DNA from: Candidatus Microgenomates bacterium
GTDB lineage: Bacteria > Patescibacteriota > Microgenomatia > UBA1406 > GWC2-37-13
Direction of reading: 5' to 3'
DNA length: 7,661 nt
Assembly (NCBI GenBank): GCA_015491205.1
Contig: WFWI01000018.1
Coordinates: 1-7,661 of the forward strand
The stretch's first letter is position 1; every line of letters begins with the position of its first letter. Below, in pieces: positions 1-4,263 of the stretch. The notes under the pieces were generated by a model. It saw only the letters and a list, made by a program, of their open reading frames with translations, was not told where the DNA came from and did not search any database. A program made the translations under genes and the position numbers.

Positions 1-1017
1 CTTTTCACGCTCTATTCTTCTTCAACTGGCATAGATTACAAAACTGAGAAGATTTTTGTCTTTTTAGATGAGATTCAAAAACTTACTAACTTTCAAAATC
101 AACTAAAAGTTTACTACGATATCTATCCTAACATCAAATTCTTCATCAGTGGCTCAACCAGTCTCTTTATAAAAAAGAAAATTCAAGAAAGCCTTGCTGG
201 AAGAGTTCTCTCACTTTTTTTAACTCCTTTGGACTTTGAAGAATACCTATTTTTCAAAGAAAAAAAAGAGCTACTTGAGAAACCTTTAGCCTACAAACAA
301 GAGCTCGAGAAAGAATTTCTCCTTTTTTTAAAATCACAGTTTATCGAGAGCCTGGATTTAAAAACTGACTTTGAAAAAAAAGAGTACTTTAGCTCAATAA
401 TAAGAAAAATAATTTTTGAGGATATACCTCAATTGTTTCCTGTTGATTATCCAAACCTGCTTTATAGAATAGTACAGTTGATCTCCCAACACCCAGGAGC
501 TCTTATAAACAACCTTCAGCTTGCTAATGAGCTGAAAATTAGCAACAAAACAGCCTCCCTTTACATTTCCTTTTTAGAAGAAGCTTTTATTATCAAGAGA
601 TTTTACAATTTTTCCAGAAACATTATCGCCTCGGAAAAAAGACTAAAAAAGTATTATTTAGCATCCCCTTCCCTTTCTTTTTCATTAACAGACTTTCTCT
701 CTTACGGAAAATTATTTGAAAACTACGTAGCTTCCCTTACACCTGCTAAATATTTCTTCAGGGACCCATACCAACACGAAGTAGATTTTGTAGAAGTTAA
801 AAACGACAAGGAAATATTCCCTTTAGAAACTAAATTTACTAAAACAATAAGAAAAACTGACGTTAAAAATCTGCTTATTTTTATGAAAAAGTTTGAACTT
901 AAAAAAGGATATGTGCTTTATAAAGATTTTGTTCCAAAAACTCTCAACTTCCAAGACAAAATTATAAAGCTTATACCTTTTTTTGAATACAAAATTAATC
1001 TGAAAGATTATGTTTGA
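1..1017 (+). CDS. AAA-family ATPase with C-terminal DUF4143 domain, 5' end missing
   Basis: The frame is open from base 1, so the gene starts before the window; 338 codons and a TGA stop are visible. The TTG at 229 lies in the middle of the ATPase domain and is not the start. Near the visible N-terminus, IFVFLDEIQKL (about residues 18-28) is a Walker B segment, FFISGSTS (about 46-53) is a sensor-1 strand, and the AGRVLSLFLTPLDFEEYL stretch is the usual end of the AAA_14 domain. The Walker A loop must lie upstream. The rest matches the DUF4143 layout: a winged-helix-like section (ANELKISNKTASLYISFLEE) followed by a PD-(D/E)xK-like core with FRD, HEVDF and PLETKF. Such proteins are widespread and their role is poorly defined; nucleic-acid-linked or toxin-antitoxin-like roles have been proposed. 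The stop overlaps the next start by 8 bp, so the two are probably co-translated. Family assignment is firm; function is not. Confidence 0.9.
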   Translation, partial: LFTLYSSSTGIDYKTEKIFVFLDEIQKLTNFQNQLKVYYDIYPNIKFFISGSTSLFIKKKIQESLAGRVLSLFLTPLDFEEYLFFKEKKELLEKPLAYKQELEKEFLLFLKSQFIESLDLKTDFEKKEYFSSIIRKIIFEDIPQLFPVDYPNLLYRIVQLISQHPGALINNLQLANELKISNKTASLYISFLEEAFIIKRFYNFSRNIIASEKRLKKYYLASPSLSFSLTDFLSYGKLFENYVASLTPAKYFFRDPYQHEVDFVEVKNDKEIFPLETKFTKTIRKTDVKNLLIFMKKFELKKGYVLYKDFVPKTLNFQDKIIKLIPFFEYKINLKDYV

Positions 1018-2443
1018 AAAAATAAAAATTGACAGACTTTTTAATCTTCTCTTTTATCTCTTCCTTACAACCTACACCCTTCTTTTTTGCCTCATTTCAA
1101 TAAACAGGTACTGGCAGTATGAAGTTTTTTATTACGACTTTGGCATTTTTGAAAGGGCTATTTATCTTATGTCCCAATTTAAGCCTCCAATTATCGAGCA
1201 TTATGTAGTTGAAGGAAAATGGTCTTTTGCTGATCATTTTAATCCTTCACTTTTTCTTATCGCCTTGATTTACAAGCTTTTACCACGTCAGGAGTTCTTG
1301 CTTGTGATTCAAGTCGTATTTGTGTCCTTAAGCGGGCTTGTTGTTTATAAACTTGCAAAAGAGCACACGAAAAATGCGCTTTTTTCTTTTTTAGTAAGCT
1401 TTTCTTACCTATTCTTTATAGGAGTACAAAATGCTTTGATAACAGACTTTCACGCAGTAGTACTTGCAAATTTGTTTTTTGCGCTCTTTGTCTACTTTTT
1501 TATAAAAAAAAGATTTTGGCTTTTTCTAACCTCTTATATCCTGTTTTTAGGATTTAAAGAAAACCTTTTTATTATAGGAGCTTCTACCTTAATTTCACTT
1601 TATCTAATAACCAAGCAATGGAAAGAGAAGCTTATAGCATTAGTTTTCGGCAGTATAGCTTATGGACTCACTGTGATTAAAATAATCATTCCAAAATTCA
1701 GCGGAGGAGAATTTTACTACAAGCCTGACCTTCCAAACTCTCCTATCCAAATTCTTACCCGCTTTTTTTCTCCTGAACCAAAACTAAAAACTCTTTTTGT
1801 CTCCTTTGCAAGCTTTTTGTTTCTGCCTCTTATAAACTTAGCCTTTTATCTTCCCTTAATCGCTGAATTATTTATCAGATTTGTACCTTTCAATACCCAA
1901 GGCAGATGGGGCTTGGCAATGCACTACAACATCACCACAAGCATTATTTTAGCAGTAAGCTCAGTTTTTGCCTATCCATATATCAAAAAACTACTCCCTC
2001 AAAAGCGCTTGCAAAACCTTGTCCTAATAACACTTTTTGGATTTTCTCTGCTGGTGAATTTTAAACAAAGACCTCCAATTTTACTTGGACTAATCCCTGA
2101 CTTTTACAAAAACACCCGCAACTTTGCCTTTTTAAACAAAATAGTTGAAAAAGTAAACCCTGCCTGCTCTGTTATGACCCAAAACAATATTCTTCCCCAT
2201 TTAAATCACAACAAAAAAATCTTTATGCTACGAGAAAATTACGCTAAATATCGACCTGATATTATAATCTTAGATTTAAGAAAAGGGCAAAATCCAAATA
2301 ACTTTTGGATACTAAATGAACAAGCTACAAGAGAAATGGCTTCAAACTTATTTTCAGATAAAAACTATTCTGCAGCCTACCAAACAAAGGAACAATTTGT
2401 GTTTGTGAGGAAAGGAAAGGAGTTTTGTTTTGAAAGAAAATAA
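1010..2443 (+). CDS. DUF2079 multi-pass membrane protein, possible GT-C-type glycosyltransferase
   Basis: This 477-aa, strongly hydrophobic protein begins at an ATG inside the last codons of the preceding gene. No Shine-Dalgarno is seen, so translation may depend on coupling. A first membrane helix covers about residues 10-31. Then come the conserved polar patches I associate with DUF2079: YDFGIFER (42-49), DHFNP (75-79), DFH (146-148) and KEN (183-185, where KED is common in the family), each placed between further predicted helices. The C-terminal part from about residue 370 is soluble. DUF2079 is grouped with GT-C membrane glycosyltransferases that use lipid-linked sugars, with the acidic residue in the first outer loop as likely catalytic base; that role here is inference from the family. 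It probably acts in the cell membrane on surface glycans. No partner glycan genes are visible, and the ATPase upstream gives no clue to a substrate. Confidence 0.85.
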   Translation: MFEKIKIDRLFNLLFYLFLTTYTLLFCLISINRYWQYEVFYYDFGIFERAIYLMSQFKPPIIEHYVVEGKWSFADHFNPSLFLIALIYKLLPRQEFLLVIQVVFVSLSGLVVYKLAKEHTKNALFSFLVSFSYLFFIGVQNALITDFHAVVLANLFFALFVYFFIKKRFWLFLTSYILFLGFKENLFIIGASTLISLYLITKQWKEKLIALVFGSIAYGLTVIKIIIPKFSGGEFYYKPDLPNSPIQILTRFFSPEPKLKTLFVSFASFLFLPLINLAFYLPLIAELFIRFVPFNTQGRWGLAMHYNITTSIILAVSSVFAYPYIKKLLPQKRLQNLVLITLFGFSLLVNFKQRPPILLGLIPDFYKNTRNFAFLNKIVEKVNPACSVMTQNNILPHLNHNKKIFMLRENYAKYRPDIIILDLRKGQNPNNFWILNEQATREMASNLFSDKNYSAAYQTKEQFVFVRKGKEFCFERK

Positions 2444-2459
2444 GAAAATTATGATCCTC

Positions 2460-2514
2460 CGGAGCCTTGCCACGCGCCAGGTTTAACCTCGAAGGTTAAA
2501 CCCGGACTGTTATG
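2460..2514 (+). repeat. 55-bp palindrome-centred repeat, copy 1
   Basis: The centre is a perfect inverted repeat with 10-bp arms GGTTTAACCT (2480-2489) and AGGTTAAACC (2493-2502) around CGA. A further CC/GG pair lies outside one mismatch. The left end is CGGAGCC and the right end is TTATG. A second copy at 3519-3573 has the same length, the same ends and the same order of parts (38 of 55 positions identical by eye). It starts 16 bp after the DUF2079 stop. It could act as a transcript-end hairpin, but no T tract follows, so I do not call it a terminator. Confidence 0.75.
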
Positions 2515-2643
2515 TAATCTTCCTTTATTGTTTTCTTCTGCTAGCTCTATCCTATAGAATCTGATTTTGGGATTGGGTGAACTCCCCTCTTCAGTCCGAT
2601 TTTTTAGTGGGTGAGACTGTCAATTTGCTTTTAGAAGAGTTTA

Positions 2644-2652
2644 TGGTAGAAT
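2644..2652 (+). promoter_or_regulatory. Extended -10 promoter for the methyltransferase-like gene
   Basis: TGG followed by TAGAAT (2647-2652) fits an extended -10 (TGn-TATAAT, one mismatch). A weak -35-like TTGCTT lies at 2625-2630, 16 bp upstream. The -10 ends 12 bp before the ATG at 2665, so initiation at the usual distance would leave only about 5 nt of leader. No Shine-Dalgarno is present in that stretch, so a leaderless mRNA is likely. Confidence 0.6.
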
Positions 2653-2664
2653 ATCCTCTTCACT

Positions 2665-3444
2665 ATGGAAACAACAAGAGCTTTGTCAGAGGAGGAAATT
2701 TCTTCTATTCTTGAAGCAGAGTTCGAGATCGCAGGTGATAATCCGCAGCTTACTCTTCAAGAGAAATTAAATGAGCTATACCCAACAATTACTGAAGTGC
2801 GAGGAGCTCTTCAGCAAGCAAATATAGACCCTGGAATGGTATCTCTTATTATAGAAGGAGGAATTGGCTTCGGCTATAAAGGGTTTATTATTAGTCAGTT
2901 AGCATTTCCTAATGCAGCATTTTTAGGTTTTGATATAAATAGGCATGCTGGTCCATTTTTATATAATGAACGTTTTTCTACAGAGGGGGCAAATGCTGGT
3001 AGATATAAGAAGTATCTCCTTGCTCTTAGGGATCGTTTGATAAAACCTAACTGTGGAGTTAAAGATAAGATCCCGCGACTTCGGGCAAACTGTTTTGATT
3101 ATCCATTAATTAGAGACATCCAATCTTTGATGCCAGATGGAGGTATAGTAGGATTAGTAGGATATAACGCATTGTACGCCCTTTTAGCTGACAAAATGAA
3201 TGTGTGGGACCGTAAGAGCTCTTATGACAGGAAGAGTATCAGCGAGATATTAGAACGCGAATGTCCTTATGGTTTTATGCTTTTTATTTCTTCTGAGCCG
3301 CCTTGGGATCCAAACATAGACCCTGTGATCAGATCTCCGTATGAAAGAATGGAGAAAGCTGCAAGAGAGAGGGAGGGATGGCAAACTTTTAGAACCGAAC
3401 ACTCACTATTATTGGTAAATCAAAACTACATACGCCAAGTTTAA
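2665..3444 (+). CDS. Orphan protein with Rossmann methyltransferase-like fold
   Basis: A 259-aa soluble protein without signal peptide or membrane helix. I do not recognise the gene. Residues 62-73 (IIEGGIGFGYKG) look like the glycine-rich motif I of class I SAM-dependent methyltransferases. FLGFDIN (86-92) fits the end of strand 2 with the acidic residue that contacts the SAM ribose (D90). RANCFD (140-145) and GIVGLVGYNAL (160-170) could be the following strand regions. The N-terminal 55 residues are helical and rich in Glu. The substrate cannot be told. The ATG at 2665 is chosen because it follows an extended -10 promoter at leaderless distance. The gene stands alone between two direct 55-bp repeats, and its TAA stop falls inside a third, partial repeat copy. 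This suggests a transferred or repeat-bounded unit. By eye its base composition is less A/T-extreme than the two genes before it. The reading frame is secure; the enzyme class is tentative. Confidence 0.7.
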   Translation: METTRALSEEEISSILEAEFEIAGDNPQLTLQEKLNELYPTITEVRGALQQANIDPGMVSLIIEGGIGFGYKGFIISQLAFPNAAFLGFDINRHAGPFLYNERFSTEGANAGRYKKYLLALRDRLIKPNCGVKDKIPRLRANCFDYPLIRDIQSLMPDGGIVGLVGYNALYALLADKMNVWDRKSSYDRKSISEILERECPYGFMLFISSEPPWDPNIDPVIRSPYERMEKAAREREGWQTFRTEHSLLLVNQNYIRQV

Positions 3445-3484
3445 CCTTCGAGAGCCTGTCCCGCTCTGCGGGACTGAACATGAA
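3435..3484 (+). repeat. Degraded third copy of the palindromic repeat, with a GC hairpin
   Basis: Starting at 3435, GCCAAG then TTTAACCTTCGAG matches the left half and centre of the copy at 3519-3573. The right arm is lost and replaced by a GC-rich hairpin, GTCCCGC (3458-3464), loop TCT, GCGGGAC (3468-3474). The sequence after it, GGGACTG then AACATG, resembles the right end of copy 1 (GGACTG then TTATG). The TAA at 3442-3444 is the stop of the preceding gene. No T tract follows the hairpin, so terminator activity is uncertain. Confidence 0.5.
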
Positions 3485-3518
3485 TAGGACGAAAACTTTT
3501 GCGAAAATCGTTATTTTA

Positions 3519-3573
3519 CGGAGCCACACAATAGGCCACATTTAACCTTCGAGGTTAAACGCGGGGCTTTATG
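3519..3573 (+). repeat. 55-bp palindrome-centred repeat, copy 2
   Basis: Same layout as the copy at 2460-2514: CGGAGCC at the left, GGCCA before the palindrome, arms TTTAACCT (3541-3548) and AGGTTAAA (3552-3559) around TCG, then CGGGG and TTATG at the right. The changes near the loop keep the pairing, as expected if the folded form or the palindrome itself is what is maintained. GGAGC (3520-3524) can also pair with GCTCC (3576-3580), closing a larger structure. Confidence 0.75.
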
Positions 3574-3657
3574 GCGCTCCAGAAAATGCAATTTTTAACA
3601 TTTCTCGTTCGTAAAATTTAACGTCCGCCGATAAAAAGGTAAATCAAAAGCCTTCCA

Positions 3658-3690
3658 CTTTTGCGCTTTGCGCTTTTAGCTTTACGCTTA
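3658..3690 (-). repeat. Simple repeat of AAAAGC/AAAGCG type downstream of the DUF411 gene
   Basis: On the + strand CTTTTGCG, CTTTGCG, CTTTTAG, CTTTACG and CTTA follow each other, about five 7-8 bp units. It lies just past the stop of the DUF411 gene. The same word family occurs inside copB (5866-5890) and at the 3' end of the Met-rich gene (6660-6694). Confidence 0.6.
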
Positions 3691-3700
3691 TTATTGAGGA

Positions 3701-4186
3701 CTACAACGTCATATATCGTACTACCCCTCCCTCTCCAAAACTATATATCTCAAAAAGCCCTTTTTTAAAGCCTCCCATTCCAGGAGAGCCTGTAGGCATG
3801 CCAGGTAAAGAAATTCCTTTAACCTTTGGTTTTTCAGACAAGAGCTTGTTTACTGCCTCAATAGGTACATGCCCCTCTATCACGTATCCTTTAACAATTG
3901 AGGTATGACAAGCTTGTAAAGAAGCTGGCACACTATATTTTTTCTTTATTTCCTCAATATTGTCAACGTTCACGATTTTTACTTTATATCCATTTCTTCT
4001 TGCATAATAAGCCCAAAATTCGCAGCACTGGCAATTAGGAGACTTGTAAACTACAATCTCCTCTGCTTTGCTTTTGCTTTTTTCAACAGTTTTATTAGAG
4101 GTGCGAGAAAAGAAAAAATAGCCTGCTCCTAAAAGTAAAAAAGAAATTAGAACTGCCAAAAATATTTTGGAAACTTTAAGTTTCAT
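3701..4186 (-). CDS. DUF411 (CopG-like) membrane-anchored copper protein
   Basis: A 161-aa protein with an N-terminal hydrophobic helix (about residues 7-27, signal anchor or uncleaved signal) followed by a DUF411 domain from about residue 43. The thioredoxin-like start VVYKSPNCQCC carries the metal-binding Cys set (C52, C54, C55). C93-H94, GHVP (105-108) and the Met-containing GMPTGSPGM stretch (129-137) complete the family pattern. DUF411 proteins, including the copper resistance protein CopG, bind a copper cluster through these Cys residues and are thought to act outside the cytoplasm in copper binding or redox conversion. Note that this CopG is unrelated to the plasmid repressor of the same name. 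The gene is the last of the copper cluster, 77 bp after copB, with a large inverted repeat in the gap that could be a CsoR operator. No Shine-Dalgarno precedes the ATG; TATAAA about 13 bp upstream of the start codon could be a -10 of its own promoter. The stop is TAG. Confidence 0.9.
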   Translation of the reverse strand: MKLKVSKIFLAVLISFLLLGAGYFFFSRTSNKTVEKSKSKAEEIVVYKSPNCQCCEFWAYYARRNGYKVKIVNVDNIEEIKKKYSVPASLQACHTSIVKGYVIEGHVPIEAVNKLLSEKPKVKGISLPGMPTGSPGMGGFKKGLFEIYSFGEGGVVRYMTL

Positions 4187-4212
4187 AAGATTGTTTTAAA
4201 TTTATAACTAAG

Positions 4213-4258
4213 TGTACACCCCCGGGGTGCACAGATTTGTGCACCCCGGGGGTGTACA
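4213..4258. promoter_or_regulatory. Perfect 20-bp inverted repeat, candidate CsoR-type double operator
   Basis: Arms 4213-4232 (TGTACACCCCCGGGGTGCAC) and 4239-4258 are exact reverse complements around a 6-nt AGATTT loop. Each arm is itself nearly palindromic: a C tract then a G tract framed by GTAC/GCAC. That resembles the C-tract/G-tract operators bound by CsoR-family repressors, and csoR is in the same cluster. It begins 6 bp after the copB stop (reading the - strand) and ends 26 bp before the DUF411 start. A hairpin at the RNA level is certain to be stable, but neither side has a U tract, so a standard terminator is less likely. It could instead be a palindromic repeat element. Confidence 0.55.
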
Positions 4259-4263
4259 ATAAC

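Larger units (their letters stand above)
3445..3700. other. Convergent intergenic region filled with repeats
   Basis: These 256 bp separate the ends of two converging genes. They hold the degraded repeat (3435-3484), the second 55-bp repeat (3519-3573), an outer inverted pair CGTTATTTTACG (3509-3520) and CGTAAAATTTAACG (3610-3623), a weak AT-rich hairpin CAAAAG/CTTTTG (3645-3663) and a GCTTTT-type simple repeat (3658-3690). I see no gene. No textbook intrinsic terminator stands out for either flanking gene. Confidence 0.6.

Noticed and set aside
229..1017. A separate gene starting at the TTG at 229
   Set aside because: The same frame is open back to base 1 and the upstream part codes Walker B and sensor motifs of the same ATPase.
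2480..2505. tRNA T-arm or other tRNA gene
   Set aside because: The hairpin has no surrounding acceptor, D or anticodon arm, and its loop is only three bases.
2561..2618. Direct repeat of CYGATTTT...GGGTGA(G)ACT before the orphan gene
   Set aside because: The two 23-bp stretches match only partly and need an indel; this could be chance in AT-rich DNA.
2480..3559. Integron attC sites flanking the orphan gene
   Set aside because: The arms fit RYYYAAC and GTTRRRY, but these boxes are only 7 bp apart at the centre of the repeat; attC sites hold them at the outer ends with inner boxes between. No integrase is visible.
3645..3663. Terminator for the copper cluster
   Set aside because: The stem is only CAAAAG/CTTTTG, too AT-rich to be convincing, although T-rich sequence follows on the - strand.
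4213..4258. Intrinsic terminator after copB
   Set aside because: The stem is very strong but no U tract follows on either strand, and the arms look more like operators.
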